Source: Amoebophrya sp. A120 (taxonomy: Eukaryota > Sar > Dinophyceae > Syndiniales > Amoebophryaceae). From it: a stretch of 64,000 nt of DNA. Under the pieces are notes generated by a model. The model made no database searches. It saw only the letters and a list, made by a program, of their open reading frames with translations, and had not been told where the DNA came from. The stretch covers positions 3,106,833 to 3,170,832 of the forward strand of contig CAJINV010000005.1 of assembly GCA_905178155.1 (NCBI GenBank), read 5' to 3'. Positions 54,163-64,000 of this stretch are shown here, piece after piece. Positions within the stretch are counted from its first letter, which is position 1. Every line of letters begins with the position of its first letter. A program made the translations under genes and the position numbers.

Positions 54163-54949
54163 ATGATGAAGAAGATTGCTCTCGTTACCGCTGCCACCCC
54201 CCTGGGAGGGGAGTTCGCCTCTGCGCTGGTGCAGAAGCAAGCTGGGAGTGCGACGCATTTTTGGTATCAAAGCGAAGTTTTATTTAAGCTGAGAGGTCAT
54301 GATTCACACTTGGGATAACATAATGCATTATGCAGGAGAACAAGAACATAGAACGACACTGAAAGCGTGCTCACATCAATATTTCTCCGTCGTCCAGTGG
54401 TGGGCACGAACGCGTCTCGTTGCAAATGCACTCTGTGCAAGGAATTCTCATCTCTGTACCATAGAATAGATAATCCGCAAAGTCGTGAACGTGTGCGCTA
54501 CGTCTACGCAAAGCCGCGACAGCTCGCCGTGCCATGAATGCTGGCAAGATCATCCTGCGCCCCCATATCGTACATTCGTGTGCTGCTAGCTCGGCTAAAA
54601 ACTTTCGGTGCATACTTAGGCTGGGAGTGAAGCAACGCCGTCCGGCTTCATGCAGAATGAGCGCGTTGACGTTGAGCATGGCGGGAAGAAAAAGAGATTG
54701 AACAAGGGGAAGACCGAGGAGAAGAAGGTGGAGAACAAGAAGAAGAAGGTGGACGAGAAGGCCGAGAAGAAGCACGAGCGGATGGCTACCACTGCGTCTC
54801 CTGCCCCTGCGCTTACCACAAGCGAACCACCCACGACACTACAACCAGAAGCGCCCCAATATGCGCCGGAACCGGAGATACAACCAGAAGTGCCCCAATA
54901 TGCGCCGGAACCGGAGACGCCCGCGCCGGAGGTGGCAGTGTCGCAGTAA
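54163..54949 (+). CDS. small Lys-rich protein with leader, paralogue of the gene at 62443
   Basis: Exons 54163-54277 and 54633-54949. It begins MMKKIALVTAATPLGGEF, a leader-like start, followed by SATHFWYQSE, the intron, then ATPSGFMQNERVDVEHGGKK. This aligns with AATHFWVGSESSPIGLMEVD in the gene at 62443, which is uninterrupted at that point. A Lys/Glu-rich helical stretch follows (KKRLNKGKTEEKKVENKKKK), then a Pro/Glu tail with a 13-residue tandem repeat (QPEAPQYAPEPEI, QPEVPQYAPEPET). The intron is flanked by cgaag and tgaag. The product may be secreted or vacuolar; no function is known to me. Confidence 0.65.
54278..54632 (+). other. intron present in one paralogue only
   Basis: A 355-nt interruption between SE and ATPSGF. 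The near-identical flanks cgaag / tgaag resemble the 5-bp duplications of introners, but no inverted-repeat ends or TAT...ATA termini were visible. The paralogue at 62443 has no intron here. Confidence 0.55.
54848..54925 (+). repeat. tandem 39-bp coding repeat
   Basis: Two near-identical copies of a unit encoding QPE(A/V)PQYAPEPE. The copies differ at only a few bases, indicating recent duplication. Confidence 0.75.
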
Positions 54950-56397
54950 GACACAGCGAGACGCAAGGTGAAAATTTTCGTAGCAAGGAAGAGCGCACGT
55001 TTAATCACGCATACAGGTTTTTACAAAAAAGGAAAATCTTTCGTGTATTATTCTCTTTCCGACATTGCGGCCACTCTCTTTCTAGATGCAGAGCGAGAAT
55101 TCACATCGTGGAGTGCTCACTCACCTCCTAAGAAAGAAGTTCGTTCCGGCTACTGTGATTTACTTGCAGTTCTGTTTTCTTTGTCAATTTTGCTTTTGTT
55201 CACCAGAAAATATCGGTTTTTACTTCTGAAATTTTTATTTTTTATTGCAATTCACAAACTCAACATTTTTCAAGTTCCGCAGCATCAAGTTCAGGTTTAA
55301 GAAACTTCTCTACGATCTCTGTCGCTTGCGCAGTGAAATTTTTGCTCTGCCCGGAACGCGTACAAGACAGCGCGAAATAGTACCGGGCACTCACCGGGTC
55401 ATCAAGATGCAGAATTATAACGTACCAATATTTCGCATAGGCATAACATGGAATGCATAACCTGCTTCACACTGAGTCACTTCAGCATGCAGCATCGTCA
55501 TACTAGAAAATGTTACCCTGCACCACAAGAAGTCGATGTCGACATGGCGCAAGTGATAGGCATAACCTGCGAATTTTCTGTGCTTGCAGTACCAGACTTT
55601 TCAGGCCGTATTCAATCAGAGCAGTCGTGCGATGAACTACAGCTGAAAACACTTTTTGTTGCTACCCTGAAACCCTAATAAGACATAATGTAATTATACA
55701 ACTCAACAAGGTCAGGTGGTGCATGGTGATCGGTTGTTCGACGATTACAGGGCAGAAAAAGAAAACAAAACCTTGCTTCTGATCTGTACTTTTTGCTGCA
55801 AAACCGCAATCTTCGGTCCTTGGAGTATCGCAGTTTCATGGAAACAATGATCTGCATCTGATCGACGAGCAATTTTTGTTTAGTCAAGGCCGCCCATATG
55901 AACAATATCTGCTTTCCTCTTATTGATCCGAGGAACGCGCAGGAGCGTCTTGTCGATACAAAAATGCCTATTACATTTCTTTGGTGTCGATCAGATTTTT
56001 TGCATGTCATTTTGTCATCGGTACTTGCTCTTGTCGCCATAGCCAATTGGAGCAATGCTAATATAGCAGAGTGTAACCTAGATTGTTGGTAGATCATCTC
56101 CTTTGATAAGCGTCAATATCGCAAATGATGTCTATCCTCGTGTTTCCCATTTTCAGCAGCCATCTCTGTGACGACTTTTACCCCCGAAAAACCTCACATT
56201 TTTTTTGGAAGCGTACGTTCCTCATAGGGAACATGCCTGGTGATGTCATGACCACCGGAGTCGCGCAACATTTTGTCAGTATTTTTGAGTGATATGAATT
56301 TTATATATTATTACCCTGCGTTTCATATTTCAGTTTATCGTATTAATGTGTAAATTGAAAATTTATTTAGACCTTTTTCTTGATTTCCAATCCAGCA
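54950..56397. other. intergenic, no gene seen
   Basis: AT-rich, with short frames only (for example 55448-55678 and 55675-56097 minus), none with coding bias. Confidence 0.45.
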
Positions 56398-59300
56398 ATG
56401 AGCCTTCGGAACAAGAGTACCAGTGGTTCTGCCAACTCAGCCTTCCCGATGCAGAAGCGACAAAAGCAGCGGGAGGGCCAGGTGCTGTTCCGCATCCGGC
56501 GGGGGTTCTGCGATCTGGACGAGTCCGCGATAACCGTCACCGCGGCCGATCTGGTGGCGAAGACGGGCAGAATACGGCTCAAAACGGTCGAGGACTTACT
56601 GAAGAAAGTGGTGGTGCCGAAAATTGGTACGCACCGGGTTTTTCTGCAACTTATCTCCTTTAAGTCGGGCGAAAGGCTCCCGTTGGTGACGCCAATGGCC
56701 TACATTTTGAATCACGTGGTGAACGTCAGCTGGAAAAAGGACGCGACGGTGAGCAACGCGCAGGTGAACCTGTTCACGGAGGAACAGGATTTTTTACCCG
56801 TCGACGCGGTATTGTTGTCACCGGAAGATAGTGGGTTTCAGCAACATTATGGTACTGCATCCGCGTCCGCTTCGGAGCAAGAAGAACCAGACGTGGATCT
56901 TTGCGTGATGGTGACGCAAAAAGCATTAAATTTCGAGTGGGGCGCGACGGAAAGAGGGTTGCGGGTGAAACGCACCCCTGCGGCAGCGCCGACCGCCTTG
57001 GTGTGTAGTTTCCCGCCGAGAACGACGGGGACTACTAGTCCTGCTGAGACGAGGGAAAAAAGCGCCGCCGCATCTTCATCCGGAGAAGTGAAGGCAGCTT
57101 CTGAAGAGTCTTCTGCAAGAAAGGACACTTTTCCTGCTGGAGGAGCTCTTTCCACTGAGAGTATACCGGAACAGGATAAAGCGCCACCGAATCTTCAAGG
57201 CGGCGGGGAGAGCTCCTCACCTCTGTCGGCAAAAGCAGGTGGGAAAATGAACACCAGCAGTTCTGCTCCGCCAAACTCAATATCAAGCCCCAACAAGGAA
57301 AATAACAGTTCGTCGTCATCTCCAGCCGCGGCACCTAGCTCCGCCGAAGAGGTGTTTCAAATCAACGTGACCTCCGAAGACGCGGACAATATGCCGGAAC
57401 TGATTGGCATCCTCCTCGAAGACGCCATCACCTGCCTGCCCAAGCAAATCCGCGCCACCGCGAGTGGCGCCGAGCTGCTGCAGAAGATCCGGGCGTCCGT
57501 GTGGAAAAATCTCCCGTTTGACCTGGTCTCGCAGCCACCGTATTTGAAACTGCGGTACCGAAACATGGACAGTGACGATGATGACCATTTCGACAGCGGC
57601 TCCATGCGCCCGACAAATCTCTTTCACGTGGCCTGTTCGCTCGGGGAGCTGCAGGCGGTCTTGGAGATGCTGCTGGAGTTGTTCGAGGAACTGAAGCTGG
57701 ACGGGACGACACTGGAGAACTGCGTGAAAGAATTGTGTTCAAACGCGTTTGTAGAACAAACGGAAAGCATAAAAAGCAGTGAAGAAACAAGAAGGAAAGA
57801 AACAACTTCTGGAGTTGATGAGGACTTTGAAGAGCTGCAGGGAGCAGGCGGTGCTGAAGACGATATCGATGGTTTTATGCCCACAAATGAGACCAGCGAC
57901 GGCACGACCTCCGACGCGGCGTTGCAACAGCACTTGCTAGCTTCCGCGGTAATTACGGGACGAGTAGGAGCAACAGCCACTTATAATCCTCTATCCAGTG
58001 CCGAATCGGGCACCGCGACAGACGCGGACACCGTGCTGTCCAGGAGGGAACTACAGGCCGAGGGCCACTATTACAGTTCCACCATGGGCGAGACAACCAC
58101 GCAGTCCGAAGCAGAGCAGCCGCTTGGAGGGGCGGCTGTTAAAGTACTAGGCGAGGAAGATGGTGCACAACGTTCGCAAACGACCCTAAATAAAGATCAG
58201 GAAGAAACTAACGACTCTACAAAAGGAGCAAAGCTTGACAAGGAAGTACTAGATGCAAATCCGGCCACTACGACTTCCACTGCACCGCCGAACAAGGGCC
58301 GGGGCCGCCGAAACAACCGCCGGGGCTCGTGGAAGAAACGGCAAAAAGAAAAGGAAAAAGAGAAGAAATCGAAGGAGGAGAGCCGGTGGCAAACGTTGAG
58401 TTGCGGCAAAGAGCGGCAAAATATCACGGTGACAGACTTGGACCTCGTGCTCGGACTGTTTTTTTCCAGCGCAAGTGACCAGCTCGGGGTAAGGAGGAGT
58501 TATATTTTTCTTAGTTGTAGCTAGGCTCTTTCTCTTGTACTACGCAAAAATGAATCGCTTGTGGATGGATTTAATGACGAGCGTGCGGTGCTTTCTTTCC
58601 ATCTGTTTGATGACAGATGGTTCGAGTGTATTTCTATCGTCACGACTGGTCCTTCAAATATTGATATAAGTACCTCCCTAGAAAATCAAAACCACCACTA
58701 CGTACAGGTCTTCCGCCTACTTCTCACCGCTATCAAGGAGCTCCTAAAGCACAAGAAACTCTTCGCGCCGCAGATCACCTTTTCGGACGTTTTGAACGCA
58801 ACCATCATCGTGAAGCCGCAGGAGAGCAACGAAAACAAACAGCAGCACAAGCGCGGGCGCAATCGGATGAACAGGAGGGTGCAGCGCTTGGAAAGCTTGA
58901 AGCCTGTGGAATACATTTGGGTCAACGGGAAGATCCAAACGGTGGAACAGGAGCAGTGGCTGATGAACGAAAATATGAAAGAGCACAACAGCCCAGAGGG
59001 AACAGGCTCGAGTAGCAACTTCCACCCGCTGGCGCTGCTGAACCAAATCGTCAACGAGGAGGCGATTTGCTGTCTCAAGGAGCTCTTGGAATTCAGTCAC
59101 AAGCAGACCCAGCAGAGTTCTTCTTCATCATCCGCCTTTCCCGAGCTCATTCTGGAAACGGATTTCCAAAATCTGATAACGCGGGACTTCGCCGCCGAGT
59201 ACTACCGCAGCGGAATTCATACAAGTGCGGACGGCAGCCGGGCAAACACTGTCGGGTCTGCCGACACGCATTTGCTGCACTGGGTTCTAGAAAACGTGGA

Positions 59301-61570
59301 CGAGTGGCGGTTGCTATCCCTGGTGAAGATCCTCGCACCTACCTACGCCCGGAAGTGCAGAATGGAGCAGCGGAAGTACAAAGCAGACCACCTTGGTTTA
59401 ACACCATCGTCAAATAAGGCCAACACTTCATCTGTAGTCGCAAGAGGGCCTGGATCTGGATCTGCTTTCTCCACCGCGCCGCCCGCGGCAAAACTGGAGC
59501 AAGAAGAAGACAACTCCATACCATGGGTAGACATACACATATCTTCACGTCACGATCCTTCAGTGGCGAAGGAAAAACAAGCAGAGCAAGCGTCTGCATC
59601 TAGTTCCGCTGCGCAAGGAAATGATCAAGATGGAGCGGTTGCTAAAGATGCAACAGGAACAAACATTTCCGCTGCAGCTGCTGATGCAGTTCCAGCAGAA
59701 CCTGCAAAGGACGAAACACTTCTTCCAACATCAAGTAACAACAGCGTGGTCAAGCCGCCCAGCCCGAATCCCGTCCTCAAAGATAACTCCGTGTGCAGCT
59801 CTTGCGGGAATCAGACTGCGAGTGCAATGGAGCTCGTCACCGAGACATTCCTCTACGATTTTAAGTATAACGCGATCTACTCCCTGTGCAATCGCGTGGA
59901 CAATTTCCAGGACGCGGAAAAGGTCGTGCCGGTGTTGCGCTGCCTACACAAGAACGGGGTCAATCTGAAAGCGAAAAACAACATGATGACCCGGGAAACG
60001 GCCCTGCACAAGCTGGCGAAACGGTCGTGGGCGCGGGTGGAGGCCGGCGCGCGGATGGTGGAGGAACTCAGCCGGCTGGAACCCAGTCTTCTCAGCTGCA
60101 AAAACCTGCAGGGGTTGACGCCACTGCACCTGTGGGCGCAGCACACGAGCGGGCACTACGGGTCGAGTCACGCGAGCAGCAGCAGTTCTAGCTCCTCGTC
60201 CCGGGCGAAGATTTCCATCGAGGAGCGCGTTCTCCACGCACTCCTTCCGGCGGACAAGTTTGAGCTCTGCGAGCCGTGCGGCCACGACCAGCGCACCGTG
60301 CTGCACCGGTTGGCGACCCGGGGCCTCGCCTGGGGCGGGCGCAGCACGTGGACCGACGCGGACACGGGGGCGTCAACGTGGTCGTTGGCAGGGGTCACGG
60401 ATTTCATCTTGTTAAGAGCCGGAAGGGAATGCGCGGTAAACCTGTTGAACGCGCGGGACTGCAAACAGCGCACGGCTTTGGTCTTGGCGTGCAAAAGAGG
60501 GCACGACGAAATCGTGCGGTACTTGCTGCCGCGGATGAACCTCCGCGGGTTGCAACTCGCGGATTTGCGAAAGAAAACCGCGTACTTGTACGCGGTGCGG
60601 AGTGTGGCGCCCAAGGAGGTGCTGTACGCGTTTGAGAAAAGGCTGGCGAACGAAAAACTGCCGCTCGGGTGCAAGGACAGAGAGACAAAGGTACTTACTA
60701 CGTGGTACTTGATGGTTTTTGAAAATGTTTGCGAGTTCATTTCTCGCTTGATTTTGATATCTACGGTATGTGGCTTTGAATTGCACTCACGGTTGCAGCT
60801 TTAGTTACTGGCAAAGAACAAGCACACGGTCCTCGTCCATTTTCGAAAATACAAACTCGAACTCCACTCCAGGCCGAGCTTTCCGAAGTTCTTCGCCTAA
60901 ACGACGAGGCAACAACAGCAGCAGCGTCGGAGGAGCAGCAAGACGTCCCCGGGGGTGTTGACGTATCAACTGTAAAAATGTCTGGGTCTGGAAGATTCTG
61001 ACACTTGTCATGCACGTTTTGCATGAGCCATGATGTCTGTGATGCATCCCCTAGCCATACAGATTTTTTGAGGGCTTCTTGATGCCTATTCCGCATGACA
61101 AATGCCTTCTCAGCGTAGCAAAAACTGTATTCCCTTTGCTGCTCATGCAATACAGATTTTTTTGGAATCCAAATTCAGCATCACAAGTTCCAATCCTCCA
61201 GACCCAGAAATTTTTACAGTTGATACGACCTCTCCTTTCACGATTCGGACGGCGCGGCGTCCGATATTTCCGCCAACTTTATCCTGTGCAAAAGTATCGT
61301 ACTCGTATAAATGCAAGTCTTGCATTACAAATATTTTTCTTAAGGTAAATCAGCATGACAAATTTTATTTGTCATGCTGAGAAAATTTGTAATGCATTTA
61401 TACGAATACGATACATACTTTTGCAGTTCATAAACTTTTCTAGTTCGCAAAATTCCAGCGATGCAACGAGCGACGACGACGATGACGACGACGGGGATGA
61501 CGACAGCGACTTTTCGGACGACAGCGATGATTCCTCGGGCGATGGGGGGGACTACGATGAAGGCTGGTAG
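56398..61570 (+). CDS. ankyrin-repeat protein with acidic C-terminus
   Basis: Exons: 56398-58488, 58708-60690, 60873-60963, 61231 to about 61293, and about 61420-61570. The first two introns are GT-AG; the later two are inverted-repeat units. The first part holds an ordered N-terminal domain (FRIRRGFCDLDESAITVTAA, HRVFLQLISFKSGERLPLV), then Ser-rich linkers and a basic stretch (GRGRRNNRRGSWKKRQKEKE). The second exon contains ankyrin-type repeats: VVPVLRCLHKNGVNLKAKNN, RETALHKLAKRSW, LQGLTPLHLWAQHTSG, QRTVLHRLATRG and CKQRTALVLACKRGHDEIVR. The end is almost pure Asp/Ser (SDDDDDDDGDDDSDFSDDSD), closing DEGW. The protein of about 1480 residues is probably a scaffold. The exact join across the 61294-61413 palindrome is unresolved. 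Confidence 0.75.
60964..61225. mobile_element. introner element, family A
   Basis: Family A ends (tatcaactgtaaaaatg, tctgggtctgg) with inverted right arm. Flanks tgacg and cgacc are decayed. Deletion plus 5 nt joins PGGVD to VSFHDSDGA. Confidence 0.85.
61294..61413. mobile_element. almost fully palindromic short introner
   Basis: The left arm tatcgtactcgtataaatgc and the inverted right arm tatcgtattcgtataaatgc differ at one base over 20. The interior also folds (cagcatgacaaa / tttgtcatgctg). Flanks carry a further inverted gcaaaag / cttttgc pair, so the true ends may lie slightly outside. Confidence 0.8.
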
Positions 61571-62442
61571 ATCAACTGGATTCGAAAATCAGAATTATTC
61601 CGCGGTGTTGTAGAGTATAGTGATGGGGAAGTTTTTGCGCATGGCGTCGAGGCTTCACGTCCAATCCAAAATCAAGTGTGCCTCTACTCCGGCGAGTCTT
61701 TCTCGAAGCCGCTTGATCTGCCCTAGTGGCGTATCATCTGAAACTGTGTTCAATCCAGAGGGGCGATTGCGAGCAGCGGAAAGAGTTTCTGCTTGGAAAA
61801 ACGCCTGTCGACAGTGCCGCGCGTCTACATCTTCAACTTTGTCATCGAGGGAGACAAAGATGAGGGGGCGTTACGAGAAATTGAACATACGCGTACTAAT
61901 CAAAATCATAATCATGTGATGCTCCACTATTACGACCATTCTTCGTTCGCCTTCGTGCAGGAAAATTGACGCTTGATATTTGTCGCATTTCGTTTTCGTA
62001 TCTCGTTCGTGGGCAAAAGATTCGTCACAAAAGGACTAGCAATGAACATGAAGAAGTTTGCCTTTGCATGCGTACTATAATAACATCGTCAAGCAGTCGC
62101 GTCCATATCCATTGCAAGGAAGGACTCTGTATCTTGTTCGTTCATCATTGTTGCGTCCAAATCACCGACGTTCAAGAGACACGAAGGCTACAAATTTGTT
62201 TTCTCTGTAACTGCCGATGATAAGTAATTTCATTTGACCAAACAGGATTTGCGTATTTTTTTCCCGGGAAGACGAAGCGGAAAAACGATAAACCTCGACC
62301 AAAAAAAATCATCGTGACAAACAAGCCTGTGCCTTAGTGTACAAAAAGCCAATTCCAGAACATTTCTGTTTAGCACGTAGTACCAGTTGTGCCTACAAGC
62401 TTTGCTATTGCAGGGTTATCAAATAAGGCAAACTCCACAACA
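61571..62442. other. spacer with a coding-like remnant
   Basis: 61625-61970 contains pieces with coding-like sequence in different frames (QNQVCLYSGESFSKPLDL; VPRVYIFNFVIEGDKDEG; VMLHYYDHSSFAFVQEN). This may be an unrecognised multi-exon gene or a decayed gene copy. The rest is AT-rich. Confidence 0.3.
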
Positions 62443-62853
62443 ATGGCAAAGATCGCGAAGATCGGCACGGCAGCCGCCGTGATTCTCCCCCTGATGGGTG
62501 GGGAGGGAGGCGTTCTCGCCGCCAAGAAGAAAACGGCCGCTACGCACTTCTGGGTCGGCAGTGAATCCTCGCCGATTGGGCTGATGGAAGTGGACCGCGT
62601 GGACAAAAAATCCGAGGGAAAGAAGAAGGAAAACAAGACGGCCGAGGGAAAAAAGGAAAAGAAGAAGAAGGAAGAGGCGGCGGAAAAGAAGAAGGAAAAG
62701 AAGAAGTCTGCGGGAGAGCTATTATTATTGCCGAAGGACATTGCGACCCAGGTGGCTACAGATGCTAGCGAGGCAAAAGGAAACGTTCAGGCCGCAGCAG
62801 GAGCGGTGCAAGGAGCGGCGCAAAGTGCGGCAACCCGGATCCATAGCAGATGA
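62443..62853 (+). CDS. small Lys-rich protein with leader, paralogue of the gene at 54163
   Basis: 136 codons from the ATG at 62443. MAKIAKIGTAAAVILPLMGG is leader-like, followed by TAATHFWVGSESSPIGLMEV, shared in outline with the gene at 54163. A Lys/Glu-rich helix (KKEKKKKEEAAEKKKEKKK) and an Ala/Gln-rich amphipathic end (GNVQAAAGAVQGAAQSAA) complete it. It lacks the Pro repeat of its paralogue. It is intronless, which makes it the likely pre-insertion state for the 54278-54632 interruption. Function unknown; secretion or organelle targeting is inference from the leader. Confidence 0.7.
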   Translation: MAKIAKIGTAAAVILPLMGGEGGVLAAKKKTAATHFWVGSESSPIGLMEVDRVDKKSEGKKKENKTAEGKKEKKKKEEAAEKKKEKKKSAGELLLLPKDIATQVATDASEAKGNVQAAAGAVQGAAQSAATRIHSR

Positions 62854-63964
62854 TGCGGGCAATCCGTTCGCACCATCTGCGCAACCTTGTGAATCTGAAA
62901 GCAAGAAAGCAGGCAAATAGCTTCGAGCGTATTCTCTTTGCTTCTTCGTCAAGTTCTCGCTTTCTTTTGTCTTCTCTTTCTTCTTCCCGAAAGAAAGCCC
63001 GATGTTGCAAAGATGGTTTATTTTTTACGTAGATGCTTATGCTTTGCGATGAGTATGTAAATGTATGTATGCTACGGAACCGGTAGTAAGAGTAACTCGC
63101 TCAACCTCAAACCCGCTGCACTGGGATCATTTTGAATGAATATTTTATTTCTACAGTTGCTCGTCAGAGATCGCCATACATGTTCCTAGTACAGTCTTCG
63201 TTGTTTTTCTCCTCAAGTAGTACTCCATCCAGACCGGGCACGAGCTGCCCTACCACTCATGAACCCCAACTGAACCATACCCATAAGTCACGTTAAAAAA
63301 TTTTATGTTTTGCAAAAAACTAAAAATGTTTAGTTTTCGCAAATACGAAGAAATTTAAATTGAAATTCAAATTTTCCCTTGCGATGCCACCCCCTACTCG
63401 ACATTCATTCTAAGTATCTGCTGCTACGTACAGCAGGAAAAATACCTAAAAATACATTTTTTCAAATCATTCCCAACCCCCCTCGACAAAAGTTTGTATG
63501 TTTCATCAACCTCTGTCGACACAAGGCACTGTTAACATACGTTGTGACAGATGATGATGGACGCGATTTTTCTTAACTTTTCCAACCTTATTTATCAAGG
63601 GGGATGACGATGAAGAACCAGGTTGGTGTTTTGGTTTTTACAAAATGGGAACATTTGTATTCCGTCCTGAGAGAATGAACGAGCGAAACCAAACCGCGCA
63701 GAGCGACATCAAAAACGAGCGAATAGGACGAGAGATTTCTCCAAAGAGAAGATATAGGTAATAAATCTTTGTTCCACTGTAATATACTCAGGTCCTGACT
63801 CCTTGCGTGACAAGTTTGCCAAAAAAAAGAGCGCCAATCTCACGTCAGCAGGTTTGCTAAAGTACATACCACTTAACGAAGGGATACCGCAGTTTTCTGC
63901 CCGTGTTCGCCCAATTCAACGTAATCTAGAAACAAAACCGATCGCTCCCCCGTAGAGCACCAAT
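62854..63964. other. intergenic, no gene seen
   Basis: AT-rich spacer with no convincing frame, repeat or RNA gene. Confidence 0.5.
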
Positions 63965-64000
63965 ATGGGCTTCGCTCTGGACCCGTATATGCCGATCACG
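63965..64000 (+). CDS. possible start of a gene cut by the window edge
   Basis: ATG at 63965 opens twelve GC-third-position-rich codons (MGFALDPYMPIT) after an AT-rich spacer. It is too short to identify. Confidence 0.3.
   Translation, partial: MGFALDPYMPIT

Overview
The window looks like nuclear DNA of a dinoflagellate-lineage protist and most resembles the parasitic syndinian Amoebophrya. Three things point there. All supported genes lie on the + strand in one unidirectional array. Proteins carry long low-complexity inserts. Genes are split by introner elements: short inverted-repeat units that behave as introns, often without GT-AG ends. The species call is inference. No rRNA, tRNA, CRISPR array or bacterial signal was seen.

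Layout: a 5'-truncated glycoprotein-like gene (3-3848); a DPH7-like WD40 protein (6369-8783); a multi-pass membrane protein cut by eleven inverted-repeat introns (9405-15172); an ERD2/KDEL-receptor-like gene (17002-18668); an acyl-protein-thioesterase-like hydrolase (20487-21971); a second ERD2-like paralogue (23651-26058); a long-inverted-repeat foldback element (27088-28043); a small gene (from 28467); a coiled-coil protein with five introners (29871-32904); a signal-peptide protein with an acidic tract (33932-35506); a large single-pass membrane protein (36596-42863); a Lys/Ala-rich histone-H1-like protein (43990-46185); a Cys-rich conserved-looking protein (46428-48146); a small multi-pass protein (48981-50099); a helical-repeat-like protein (51233-53335); a small Lys-rich protein (54163-54949); an ankyrin protein (56398-61570); a paralogue of the small Lys-rich protein (62443-62853); and perhaps the first codons of another gene at the right edge.

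The main result is the introner population. About 26 inverted-repeat units were found by eye, nearly all bounded by TAT...ATA and most flanked by a 5-bp direct repeat. In nearly every case, deleting the unit plus one 5-bp copy joins the flanking exons in frame. This holds even where the 5-bp repeat has decayed, so it acts as an independent test of the gene models. At least two inverted-repeat families and several singletons share the same ends and duplication length. The two ERD2-like paralogues give a natural before/after comparison: one carries two introners at sites where the other has uninterrupted coding sequence, while canonical GT-AG introns are shared at matching positions.

The genes do not form an obvious pathway. 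Two ERD2-like receptors suggest local tandem duplication in the early secretory system. DPH7 belongs to diphthamide synthesis on elongation factor 2. The rest are mostly unrecognised proteins with membrane, coiled-coil or low-complexity features. Gaps between genes are AT-richer and largely featureless.
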